In this document: positions 1 to 7,211 of the stretch, in pieces | How the letters are laid out: each line of letters starts with the position of its first letter | Numbering within the stretch: position 1 is the first letter of the stretch | Assembly: GCA_013696595.1 (NCBI GenBank) | Contig: JACCYG010000290.1 | Coordinates: 1 to 12,875, forward strand | DNA length: 12,875 nt | Origin: Actinomycetota bacterium | Lineage (GTDB): Bacteria; Actinomycetota; Thermoleophilia; Gaiellales; Gaiellaceae | Direction: 5' to 3' | Program-made: the position numbers and the translations under genes | The notes under the pieces: model-generated | What the model was told of the DNA's origin: nothing | Database searches by the model: none | The model's input: the letters and a program-made list of their open reading frames with translations, nothing else

Positions 1-1
1 C

Positions 2-775
2 ATCAAGGGCCCGGATCTCGGGGCGATCCTTGCCTTCTGCGAGGAGGATCCGGTCGAGCGCGTCTTCCTCGTGGATGTCGCCCGCCGGGGACTCGGGCGC
101 TTTTCGGCGCTCGAGGAGGCAGGCCGCCTTCACGCGCTTTGCCACGTCGGCGCGAACGTCGTGCCCTCCGGCCGCGGCACCGGCGCGTTCGCGGACGCCG
201 CGCGGAGTGGAGCGCCGCGAATGATCGTGGGGGAGGAAGGCGCGGTCACAGAGCTCTGGGACGCGCTCCACGACGACCTGCCCGAGCCCGTCGACGATCG
301 GCCCGGACAACCGGTCTACGTTCTCGAGGAGGCGCCGGACGCGGGCGACACGGCGCTTCGGCCTGCCGCTCTCCACGATCTCGATCTTCTCGTCCGCGCG
401 TCGGCCGACGCGTACCTCGAGGAGGTCGGGGTCGACGCGTACGAGCGCGACCCGGCGCTCTTCGAGTGGCGAACGCGTGTGCAGGTCGAGCAGGGGAGGA
501 GCTGGATCTGGCGCGAGGACGACCAGATCCTCTTCAAGGCGGAGGCTTCGGCCTGGACGGCGAAGGCGGTCCAGCTCCAGCAGGTCTGGGTCGATCCCAG
601 CCTCCGGGGCCGCGGATACGCGAAGCGCGGTCTCCGCGACCTCTGCCGCCTGCTCCTGGCCCGGACGCCGATCGTGTGCCTCTTCGTTCGCCCTGAGAAC
701 GCGCCCGCGATCCACGTTTACGAGGCAATCGGGATGCGGCGAACGATCACGTATCGCTCGCTTATCTTCGGATAA
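2..775 (+). CDS. GNAT family N-acetyltransferase with DUF4081-like N-terminal region, 5' end missing
   Basis: The reading frame is open from base 2, so the true start lies before the window; the GTG at 71 is internal. 257 residues are visible. The N-terminal half (about 1-110) resembles the DUF4081 region that precedes GNAT domains in actinobacteria. The C-terminal half is a GNAT fold that would transfer an acetyl group from acetyl-CoA to an unidentified amine. Seen in the sequence: acetyl-CoA loop RGRGYA at visible residues 202-207, preceded by the strand VQLQQVWVDPSLRG, and the late GNAT motif ENAPAIHVYEAIGM near 233-245. It ends with TAA. The mycobacterial relative that comes to mind is Rv2867c-like, substrate unknown. 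It is followed by a 288-base non-coding, hairpin-rich stretch, so it is probably not co-transcribed with tilS. Family assignment is firm; function is not. Confidence 0.85.
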   Translation: MKGPDLGAILAFCEEDPVERVFLVDVARRGLGRFSALEEAGRLHALCHVGANVVPSGRGTGAFADAARSGAPRMIVGEEGAVTELWDALHDDLPEPVDDRPGQPVYVLEEAPDAGDTALRPAALHDLDLLVRASADAYLEEVGVDAYERDPALFEWRTRVQVEQGRSWIWREDDQILFKAEASAWTAKAVQLQQVWVDPSLRGRGYAKRGLRDLCRLLLARTPIVCLFVRPENAPAIHVYEAIGMRRTITYRSLIFG

Positions 776-794
776 GAACGCTCGTGGTTGGCGA

Positions 795-836
795 GCCCCG
801 CCCCCTACACCCGCCAGTTGGCAAGCGTAGGCGGGT
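795..836. repeat. REP-like GC-rich element with inverted repeat, downstream of the GNAT gene
   Basis: 795-808 reads, on the minus strand, as GTAGGGGGCGGGGC, close to the TAGGGGCGGG core at 4690-4699 and 8084-8093. It is followed by the inverted repeat ACCCGCC (809-815) / GGCGGGT (830-836) with a 14-nt loop. There is no T tract, so it is a poor intrinsic terminator. More likely it is a member of the intergenic GC-hairpin repeats described below. Confidence 0.45.
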
Positions 837-856
837 CAGGGGGACGCCGTTTGAGG

Positions 857-885
857 GATCGAGCCGTCGCCGCCGAGGCTCGATC
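857..885 (+). terminator. 9-bp perfect stem-loop, candidate terminator
   Basis: GATCGAGCC (857-865) pairs perfectly with GGCTCGATC (877-885) around an 11-nt loop, followed by TTGTGGGGG. It lies 82 bases past the GNAT stop codon. The stem is strong but the T tract is minimal, so termination is plausible only in the loose sense used for high-GC actinobacteria. It could equally be part of a structured transcript. Confidence 0.45.
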
Positions 886-913
886 TTGTGGGGGAGTTGC
901 GTCGGATTAGCGG

Positions 914-939
914 CACTGCGGCAGTGAGCCGGAGCTCAC
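914..939. repeat. Two overlapping, mutually exclusive inverted repeats
   Basis: CACTGC (914-919), one base, GCAGTG (921-926) forms one dyad. GTGAGC (924-929), four bases, GCTCAC (934-939) forms another. They share bases 924-926, so as RNA only one could form at a time; as DNA the first looks like an operator-type palindrome. Nothing identifies a regulator or ligand. Confidence 0.3.
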
Positions 940-985
940 CCCGCGCGGCTGCGAACGTCGCGGCGCCTCTCTAGAACCTCAAGGT

Positions 986-1019
986 GTAGGGGCAGGAGCA
1001 CGACCTCTGCCGCCCCTAC
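986..1019. repeat. REP-like inverted repeat just upstream of the tilS promoter
   Basis: GTAGGGGC (986-993) and GCCCCTAC (1012-1019) are a perfect 8-bp inverted repeat separated by 18 bases that themselves pair imperfectly (CAGGAG against CTCTG). The arm carries the TAGGGGC core shared with other intergenic hairpins in the window. It ends 32 bases before the tilS -10 box. Confidence 0.5.
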
Positions 1020-1051
1020 GAACGTGCGGCAGGCCGAAGGGCGCCCGCCCG

Positions 1052-1057
1052 TAAGAT
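1052..1057 (+). promoter_or_regulatory. -10 box TAAGAT of tilS, leaderless geometry
   Basis: TAAGAT lies 6 bases before the GTG start at 1064. Transcription would begin at or next to the start codon, giving a leaderless mRNA. No clear Shine-Dalgarno and no convincing -35 are visible. The same geometry recurs before folP, folK, the DUF2469 gene, coaX and the cyclase gene. Confidence 0.5.
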
Positions 1058-1063
1058 GGCGAG

Positions 1064-2050
1064 GTGGACGCCGACGCGCTCCGGGGCCGGATCGAGGAGC
1101 ACATCCGCGGGCACGAGCTGATTGCGCCCGGCGGCGACGTCCTCTGCCTCGTCTCGGGCGGCGCCGATTCAACCTGCCTCTGGCACGCGCTCAAGACGCT
1201 CGGGTACCGCGTGGACGCGCTCCACGTGAACCACAAGCTCAGGGGCGAGGAGTCCGAGGAGGACGCGCGCTTCTGCCGCGAGACGTTCGGCGCCGAGATC
1301 GTCGAGGCTTCCCCGACGACCGGCACCGAAGCCGAGCTTCGCGACCTTCGCTACGGATTCGCGGGCGAGCGACTGCGGGCCACGGCGCACACCGCGTCCG
1401 ACCAGGCCGAGACGGTCCTCTACCGGCTCGTGTCCTCGGGCCGTCCCGGTGGGATCAAGGTGCGCCGCGAGGACGGCGTCGTCCGCCCGCTCCTGACGGT
1501 CTGGCGAGCGGAGACCGAGGCCTACTGCGCCACCGAGGGCCTGCAATTTCGAACCGACTCCTCGAACCGCGACACGAAGCGCGGTCTCATCCGCGAGGAG
1601 ATCCTGCCGCTCCTGCGCCGGCTTCATCCGGCAGCGGACGAAAACCTCCGCGTGCTCGCGGACGAGCCTCCGCGCCTTCCGCGCGGCTTCGAAGAGAGGC
1701 TTCGCGAGCTCCTCGCGTCTCGAGCCGGCTCGAAACAGGTCGACCTGGGCTCGGGTCTTCGCGCGGTGCGAGAGTACGACCGGGTTCGGCTCGAATCCGG
1801 CCCGCTCCGCTGGGGACCGTGGACGATCGAGGCGACCCGCGACAATCTCGAGGTTCGGACCTGGCAACCGGGGGATCGGCTCGCAGGACGCCGCAAGAAG
1901 GTTCAGGATCTCTTCGTCGACAGGAAGGTGCCCCGCTCCGAGCGCGACGCTTGGCCCCTCGTCGTGAGGGGCGACGAGGTCGTCGTGGTCCCGGGGATTG
2001 CGACGGCGCCCGGGTGGGAAGACGCAGTCACGGCGCGGAGGGAGGAATGA
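1064..2050 (+). CDS. tilS: tRNA(Ile)-lysidine synthetase TilS
   Basis: TilS attaches lysine to C34 of the CAU-anticodon isoleucine tRNA in an ATP-dependent reaction, switching it from Met to Ile identity; the enzyme is cytoplasmic and essential. 328 residues with a GTG start. Seen: PP-loop pyrophosphatase motif SGGADS at 31-36, VNHKLRG at 55-61, the TAHTASDQAETVLYRL helix around 107-122, DSSNRDTKRGLIREEILPLL around 165-184, and a C-terminal TilS domain (TWQPGDRLAGRRKKVQDLF then DEVVVVPGIA) near the end. The start is chosen because a -10 box sits 6 bases upstream and the PP-loop spacing is normal. Its TGA overlaps the ATG of hpt (ATGA), suggesting translational coupling. The tilS-hpt-ftsH order is widely conserved in Gram-positive bacteria. 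Confidence 0.95.
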   Translation: MDADALRGRIEEHIRGHELIAPGGDVLCLVSGGADSTCLWHALKTLGYRVDALHVNHKLRGEESEEDARFCRETFGAEIVEASPTTGTEAELRDLRYGFAGERLRATAHTASDQAETVLYRLVSSGRPGGIKVRREDGVVRPLLTVWRAETEAYCATEGLQFRTDSSNRDTKRGLIREEILPLLRRLHPAADENLRVLADEPPRLPRGFEERLRELLASRAGSKQVDLGSGLRAVREYDRVRLESGPLRWGPWTIEATRDNLEVRTWQPGDRLAGRRKKVQDLFVDRKVPRSERDAWPLVVRGDEVVVVPGIATAPGWEDAVTARREE

Positions 2051-2082
2051 GCCAGGTCGAGAGGGGTATGAGCCAGGTCGAC
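2041..2082 (+). repeat. 21-nt-period duplication of the hpt start region
   Basis: ATGAGCCAGGTCGA occurs at 2047-2060 and again, in frame, at 2068-2081. The bases before each ATG are purine-rich (GGAGGA and AGGGGT) but only partly alike, so the tandem duplication is imperfect. The first copy carries the tilS stop. The hpt product therefore begins MSQVERGMSQVDD. A perfect duplication of the same period occurs at the folP/folB junction. Confidence 0.75.
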
Positions 2083-2634
2083 GACCTGACTGCGGGCGTC
2101 CAGGAGATCCTGATCGACGAGGCGACGCTCCAGGGCCGAATCCGGGAGCTCGGCGCGGAGATCGCCGAGGACTACCGGGGCCGCGACCTTCTGCTCATCG
2201 GCGTCCTGAAGGGCGCCGTCTTCTTCATGGCCGACCTCATGCGCCAGCTCGACATCCCGTGCGAGGTGGACTTCATGGCGATCTCGAGCTACGGCGCGGG
2301 AATCGACTCGTCGGGAGTCGTTCGCATCCTCAAGGATCTCGACGTGTCGATCGAGGACCGCAACGTTCTGGTCGTCGAGGACATCGTCGACTCCGGCCTC
2401 ACGCTCTCGTACCTGCTTCGGAACCTCGAGGCCCGGCGGCCGACCTCGCTCGAGGTCTGCGCCCTCCTGACGAAGCCCGAGCGCCGCGAGAACGACGTTC
2501 CCTGCCGGTACATCGGCTTCGAGATTCCGAACCGGTTCGTCATCGGCTACGGGCTCGATTTCGCCGAGCGCTACCGCAATCTTCCCTATATCGGGGTGTT
2601 GCGGGAAGAGCTCGTGGCCCAAGCCGAGGCATAG
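2047..2634 (+). CDS. hpt: Hypoxanthine(-guanine) phosphoribosyltransferase
   Basis: A purine-salvage enzyme transferring the phosphoribosyl group of PRPP to hypoxanthine or guanine, giving IMP or GMP. 195 residues from the first ATG (2047) or 188 from the second (2068). Seen: LKGA loop at 54-57, flexible-loop SSYG at 80-83, the PRPP-binding signature VLVVEDIVDSGLTL at 107-120, base-contact lysine region LLTKPE near 140-145, and DFAERYRNLPYIGVL at 171-185. Start choice is ambiguous: 2047 has GGAGG about 5 bases upstream and overlaps the tilS stop, while 2068 has its own AGAGGGG directly upstream and gives a more usual N-terminus. Coupled to tilS. The length is normal for the family. Confidence 0.94.
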   Translation: MSQVERGMSQVDDLTAGVQEILIDEATLQGRIRELGAEIAEDYRGRDLLLIGVLKGAVFFMADLMRQLDIPCEVDFMAISSYGAGIDSSGVVRILKDLDVSIEDRNVLVVEDIVDSGLTLSYLLRNLEARRPTSLEVCALLTKPERRENDVPCRYIGFEIPNRFVIGYGLDFAERYRNLPYIGVLREELVAQAEA

Positions 2635-2674
2635 GGGTAAACCACGCCACGTCTGCGGCCGAATACCACATTGC

Positions 2675-2701
2675 TAGGCTTTCCGGACCCAAGGGAGCTC
2701 T

Positions 2702-2704
<3 letters not shown>
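2675..2704 (+). promoter_or_regulatory. Extended -10 TGCTAGGCT, Shine-Dalgarno and TTG start of ftsH
   Basis: TAGGCT at 2675-2680 is preceded by TGC, forming an extended -10. AAGGGAG at 2691-2697 is a good Shine-Dalgarno 4 bases before the TTG at 2702. Unlike most genes here, ftsH would carry a short leader of roughly 15 bases. No -35 is recognisable. Confidence 0.45.
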
Positions 2705-4657
<1,953 letters not shown>

Positions 4658-4688
4658 AACCCACTCACGGCGCGCGGGCCCTCCCTGT

Positions 4689-4711
4689 AGGGGCGGGTTT
4701 TGATCCGCCGG
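4689..4711. repeat. REP-like GC hairpin between ftsH and folP
   Basis: GTAGGGGCGGG starts at 4689; GGCGG (4694-4698) pairs with CCGCC (4707-4711) across GTTTTGAT. The ten-base core TAGGGGCGGG is identical to that at 8084-8093. It lies 31 bases after the ftsH stop and may also act in 3' end formation. Confidence 0.5.
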
Positions 4712-4782
4712 CTCGCGCTCTCAGAGGGCGGTCGCATCGATCCCGGGGGAGGAGTGCGAGTGAACGTCGATCGACGCCCGCC

Positions 4783-4788
4783 TAGGAT
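4783..4788 (+). promoter_or_regulatory. -10 box TAGGAT of folP, leaderless geometry
   Basis: TAGGAT is followed by 6 bases and the GTG start at 4795. No Shine-Dalgarno is visible in the usual window except a weak GAG inside those 6 bases. Transcription would start at the start codon. Confidence 0.55.
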
Positions 4789-4794
4789 ACGAGC

Positions 4795-5622
4795 GTGACT
4801 CTTCCACTCGAGGACGTGTTTCCAAGGCCCTCCGTTGTCGGAATCGTCAACGTGACGCCCGACAGCTTCTCGGACGGCGGGCTCTTCCTCGATGCCGATG
4901 CCGCGATCGCACAGGGCCACCGGCTCCGCGGCGCGGGAGCAGCCCTCGTCGATGTCGGCGGCGAATCGACGCGTCCCGGATCCGAGGGAACCGAGCTGGA
5001 CGAGGAGCTACAGCGTGTCCTTCCCGTGGTCGAGGCCCTCGCCGGCGAGTTCCCCGTCTCGATTGACACTTCGAAGGCCGAGGTCGCTCGGCGCTCGCTT
5101 GCGCTCGGCGCCGTCATGGTGAACGACGTGACCGCTCTTCGCGGCGACCCGGAGCTCGCCGGCGTGGTGGCCGAGTCGGAGGCCTACCTGTGCCTCATGC
5201 ACATGCTGGGTGATCCGCGCACGATGCAAGTCGATCCGCACTACGACGACGTGGTCGCCGACGTGGCGAGCTTCCTCGAGGCGCGGCTCGAGGCTGCGGT
5301 CTCCGCGGGAATCCCGGAGGAGAGAATCTGCCTCGATCCCGGTATCGGGTTCGGGAAGACGGTCCGGCACAACCTCGAGCTTCTCGGACACCTTGAGGAG
5401 CTGGTCGCGCTCGGCCGGCCCGTCATGATCGGAGCGTCGCGCAAGCGGTTTCTCGGCCGGATCCTCGGCGGCGCCGACGCGCTTACCGGCCCGGTCTCGG
5501 CGGGAGTCGCCACGTCGGTCCTCGCGTACGAGCGCGGCGCGTCTCTCTTCCGCGTCCACGACGTCCAGGAGCACGTCGAGGCCCTCGTGGCGGTACGTGC
5601 GGTCGAAGGGGCAGCCGGATGA
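4795..5622 (+). CDS. folP: Dihydropteroate synthase
   Basis: Condenses 6-hydroxymethyl-7,8-dihydropterin pyrophosphate with p-aminobenzoate to give dihydropteroate; this is the sulfonamide target of folate synthesis. 275 residues with a GTG start fixed by the -10 box 6 bases upstream. Seen on a TIM-barrel pattern: VNVTPDSFSDGG 19-29 region, GGESTRPG 55-62, SIDT 89-92, VNDVTAL 109-115, DPGIGFGK 181-188, GASRKRF 213-219 and C-terminal RVHDV 253-257. All pterin and phosphate contacts expected for the family appear intact. Its TGA overlaps the first ATG of folB. The next two genes, folB and folK, supply the preceding pterin steps, so the three form a functional set. Confidence 0.96.
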   Translation: MTLPLEDVFPRPSVVGIVNVTPDSFSDGGLFLDADAAIAQGHRLRGAGAALVDVGGESTRPGSEGTELDEELQRVLPVVEALAGEFPVSIDTSKAEVARRSLALGAVMVNDVTALRGDPELAGVVAESEAYLCLMHMLGDPRTMQVDPHYDDVVADVASFLEARLEAAVSAGIPEERICLDPGIGFGKTVRHNLELLGHLEELVALGRPVMIGASRKRFLGRILGGADALTGPVSAGVATSVLAYERGASLFRVHDVQEHVEALVAVRAVEGAAG

Positions 5623-5655
5623 GTGAGGTCTTCAGCCGGATGAGTGAGGTCTTCA
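5612..5655 (+). repeat. Perfect 21-nt tandem duplication of the folB start region
   Basis: Bases 5612-5632 are repeated exactly at 5633-5653, and the match continues for two more bases. Each copy contains CCGGATGAGTGAGG, with ATG at 5619 and at 5640, in frame. The first copy also carries the folP stop. The product begins MSEVFSRMSEVF. The period is the same as at the tilS/hpt junction. Confidence 0.9.
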
Positions 5656-6002
5656 TCGAGATCGAGGGGCTCGAGGTCGAGGGATTCCACGGAGCGACGG
5701 ACCGCGAGAAGGACCACGGCCAGCCGTTCGTCTTCGATGTTCAGCTCGTCGCGCACGACGCCGGGGTCAGGAGCGACCAGCTCGCCGACACGGTCGACTA
5801 CACGAAGGTGGTCGCGTGCGTGCGCGAGGTCTCGGACAGCCGGCGCTTCAACCTGATCGAGGCGCTCGCCGCCGCTGTCGCGGACATGCTGATCGAGCGC
5901 TTCGACGTCTCCCGCGCGCGCGTGCGCGTGCGAAAACCGGAGGTCAAGCTCGGATCGCCCGTCGCGTACACCGCCGCGACGGTCGAGCGGACACGGCGCT
6001 AG
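5619..6002 (+). CDS. folB: Dihydroneopterin aldolase
   Basis: Cleaves 7,8-dihydroneopterin to 6-hydroxymethyl-7,8-dihydropterin and glycolaldehyde. 127 residues from ATG 5619, or 120 from ATG 5640, the latter being closer to the usual family length. Seen: GFHGATDREKDHGQPF at 22-37 with the catalytic-region Glu30, DTVDYTKV 57-64, NLIEALA 78-84, and the conserved lysine in RVRKPEVKL (K106). The first ATG overlaps the folP stop and has AAGGGG about 8 bases upstream; the second has GAGG about 11 bases upstream, created by the duplication. Either or both may be used. Its stop TAG overlaps the stop of a possible minus-strand small gene. Confidence 0.94.
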   Translation: MSEVFSRMSEVFIEIEGLEVEGFHGATDREKDHGQPFVFDVQLVAHDAGVRSDQLADTVDYTKVVACVREVSDSRRFNLIEALAAAVADMLIERFDVSRARVRVRKPEVKLGSPVAYTAATVERTRR

Positions 6003-6157
6003 AAGGTCTCGGCCAGGAACACGTAGCCGACGTCGTCGGCTGCTCGGCTGTCGCAGGCGAACCATGGAGTCGTGCGGCCGGTCCAGCACCGGTTCACGGC
6101 CGCGCTCGGGTTCACGCTACGCCAGCCGTCGACCTCTCTCTGCAACCCCTCAGGCAT
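5999..6157 (-). CDS. Possible small protein of 52 residues, unrecognised
   Basis: The 209-base gap between folB and folK has, on the minus strand, an ATG at 6157 and an open frame of 52 codons ending in TAG at 6001-5999, overlapping the folB stop. Third codon positions are mostly G or C (about 45 of 52 by my count). The composition looks protein-like, with four Trp/Tyr residues and two Cys (RCWTGRTTPWFACDSRAADD, then VGYVFLAETF). GTTGGGG lies roughly 8 bases upstream as a weak ribosome site. The frame stays open further upstream into folK antisense, so the start is uncertain. I do not recognise the family. It could be a real small gene, or the tail of a decayed gene whose insertion split folB from folK. 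Confidence 0.35.
   Translation of the reverse strand: MPEGLQREVDGWRSVNPSAAVNRCWTGRTTPWFACDSRAADDVGYVFLAETF
6025..6041. terminator. Short hairpin after folB
   Basis: AGCCGAC (6025-6031) and GTCGGCT (6035-6041) form a 7-bp stem with a 3-base loop, 22 bases after the folB stop. No T tract follows. It lies within a possible antisense coding region, so it may be incidental. Confidence 0.25.
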
Positions 6158-6198
6158 TGGAGGCCCCAACTCTACACAGAGTAGCGCGGCATCTGCTC

Positions 6199-6204
6199 TA
6201 GGCT
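6199..6204 (+). promoter_or_regulatory. -10 box TAGGCT of folK, leaderless geometry
   Basis: TAGGCT ends 7 bases before the GTG at 6212. No Shine-Dalgarno is visible. It gives folK its own transcript despite the folP-folB-folK order. Confidence 0.5.
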
Positions 6205-6211
6205 CGACGCC

Positions 6212-6688
6212 GTGCGCGCGTTCATCGGTCTCGGGAGCAATCTGGGCGACCGCTCGTCCTGTCTCGAACGCGCGATCGGCCTACTGCGCCGCACCGAGGG
6301 GATTCGGGTAGTCGGCGTCTCGAGCTTTCGGGAGACCGAGCCGGTCGGCTACCTCGATCAGCCGACCTTCCTGAACGGCGCCGTCGGCCTCGAGACCGAG
6401 CTGTCGGCCCGCGAGGTCCTCGAACGCCTCCTGGCCGTCGAGCGCGAGCTCGGGCGCGAGCGAACGGGGCCGCGGTTCGGACCGAGGACGATCGACCTCG
6501 ATCTGCTCCTGTACGGCGACCAGGTGATCGACGAGCCCGGGCTCAAGGTCCCGCATCCGCGCCTCCACGAACGAGCGTTCGTTCTCGAACCGCTCGTCGA
6601 GCTCGATCCGGAGCTTCGCCTGCCGGACGGGCGGCTCGTTAGGGATCTCCTTAGCGGCCTGACCGGGGACATCCGCCATGCGCCCTGA
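6212..6688 (+). CDS. folK: 6-hydroxymethyl-7,8-dihydropterin pyrophosphokinase (HPPK)
   Basis: Transfers pyrophosphate from ATP to 6-hydroxymethyl-dihydropterin, making the substrate of FolP. 158 residues, a normal length. Seen: GLGSNLGDR 6-14, ETEPVGYLDQPTFLNG 41-56, the catalytic and Mg/ATP segment GPRFGPRTIDLDLLLYG 86-102 with the two aspartates of DLD, and VPHPRLHERAFVLEPL 113-128. GTG start, fixed by the -10 box 7 bases upstream and by the immediate MRAFIGLGSNLG opening. The gap after folB (209 bases) is larger than usual for this gene pair and holds a possible antisense small gene. Confidence 0.96.
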   Translation: MRAFIGLGSNLGDRSSCLERAIGLLRRTEGIRVVGVSSFRETEPVGYLDQPTFLNGAVGLETELSAREVLERLLAVERELGRERTGPRFGPRTIDLDLLLYGDQVIDEPGLKVPHPRLHERAFVLEPLVELDPELRLPDGRLVRDLLSGLTGDIRHAP

Positions 6689-6689
6689 C

Positions 6690-6697
6690 GCCCCTAA
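6690..6697. repeat. Single TAGGGGCG core (minus strand) just after folK
   Basis: CGCCCCTA directly follows the folK stop, matching the core of the REP-like elements, but with no matching second arm. It is possibly a decayed copy or chance. Confidence 0.25.
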
Positions 6698-6728
6698 AGA
6701 CTGCGCCAGGCGTCGTCCTCAGTCGCCC

Positions 6729-6745
6729 CTGTGCTACCAGCACAG
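6729..6745 (+). terminator. Hairpin after folK
   Basis: CTGTGC (6729-6734) and GCACAG (6740-6745) enclose the loop TACCA. The stem can extend with CC/GG across one bulged A. It lies about 40 bases after the folK stop. There is no T tract, so it is a candidate terminator only. Confidence 0.4.
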
Positions 6746-6784
6746 AGGCTCCCTGCGTCCTACCCTGGCTTGCTTTATGGACGT

Positions 6785-6818
6785 CAGGCCGCGGGGAAGG
6801 TCCCCGGCCAGACCGCGG
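6785..6818. repeat. Hairpin plus direct repeat upstream of the DUF2469 promoter
   Basis: GGCC-GC-GGGG (6787-6796) pairs with CCCCGGCC (6802-6809) around AAGGT. CAGGCCGCGG (6785-6794) and CAGACCGCGG (6809-6818) are a direct repeat with 24-base spacing, each holding the palindrome CCGCGG. The second copy ends 3 bases before the -10 box, a position where a repressor or activator could act. Confidence 0.3.
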
Positions 6819-6821
6819 AGC

Positions 6822-6827
6822 TAGAAT
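6822..6827 (+). promoter_or_regulatory. -10 box TAGAAT of the DUF2469 gene, leaderless geometry
   Basis: TAGAAT is followed by 6 bases (CCACGT) and then ATG at 6834. No Shine-Dalgarno is present in those bases. Confidence 0.55.
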
Positions 6828-6833
6828 CCACGT

Positions 6834-7202
6834 ATGTCCCACCTCGACGAGCTCGACGAGTTCGAAGCCGAGCTCGAGCTGCGGCTGAAGAAGGAGTACA
6901 CGGCCGTCTTCGGCCTCTTCCGGTACTGCGTCGTCACGCAGGACTCGACGTACCTCTGCAATCGGCTCGACCTAAAAGTGCTCCCGCAGACGAGCTACCC
7001 GTTCTTCCACCTGACGATGGAGGACGTCTGGGTCTGGGACAAGAGCCGTCCGACTCGGATGATCCCGCACGCCGAGGTCTACACCTCGAGCGACGTGACG
7101 ATCGAGGAGCTGCGCGGCGAGGGCGAGGGTCCACCGCTCACGCCCGAGGCGCTCGCTGAGAAGCTCGGCGACTCCCTGACGGGCGAAGACGAAGCGCCAT
7201 AA
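6834..7202 (+). CDS. DUF2469 family protein
   Basis: 122 residues. It matches the actinobacterial DUF2469 pattern: an acidic opening (DELDEFEAELELRLKKEY), then VFGLFRYCVVTQDSTYLCN, a hydrophobic strand, MEDVWVWDKSRPTRM around 62-76, and VYTSSDVTIEEL around 82-93. The family's DxWVWD..RP signature is what decides the call. The function of the family is unknown; in many actinobacteria it sits near rnhB and lepB. There are no membrane segments or signal peptide, so it is probably cytoplasmic. The ATG is fixed by the -10 box 6 bases upstream. The acidic C-terminal tail is poorly conserved in the family. coaX follows 9 bases later. Confidence 0.88.
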   Translation: MSHLDELDEFEAELELRLKKEYTAVFGLFRYCVVTQDSTYLCNRLDLKVLPQTSYPFFHLTMEDVWVWDKSRPTRMIPHAEVYTSSDVTIEELRGEGEGPPLTPEALAEKLGDSLTGEDEAP

Positions 7203-7205
7203 TTC
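7198..7205 (+). promoter_or_regulatory. Possible -10 box of coaX overlapping the upstream stop codon
   Basis: CATAATTC contains CATAAT (8 bases before GTG 7212) or TAATTC (6 bases before). Its TAA is also the stop codon of the DUF2469 gene. There is no clear Shine-Dalgarno before 7212, so either a leaderless transcript or read-in from upstream must serve coaX. Confidence 0.4.
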
Positions 7206-7211
7206 GCCGGC

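Noticed and set aside
71..73. GTG as the start of the GNAT gene
   Set aside because: The same frame is open upstream to the window edge with protein-like sequence (PDLGAILAFCEEDPVERVFL), so the gene is cut by the window boundary.
914..939. Mutually exclusive hairpins as a riboswitch or attenuator
   Set aside because: The stems are only 6 bp and the pattern matches no riboswitch class I know. It is also too far from, and not obviously co-transcribed with, the apparently leaderless tilS.
1024..2046. Long frame running through tilS into hpt
   Set aside because: Its first 340 codons overlap tilS in another frame and give an Arg/Pro-rich nonsense product. Only the part from 2047 is hpt.
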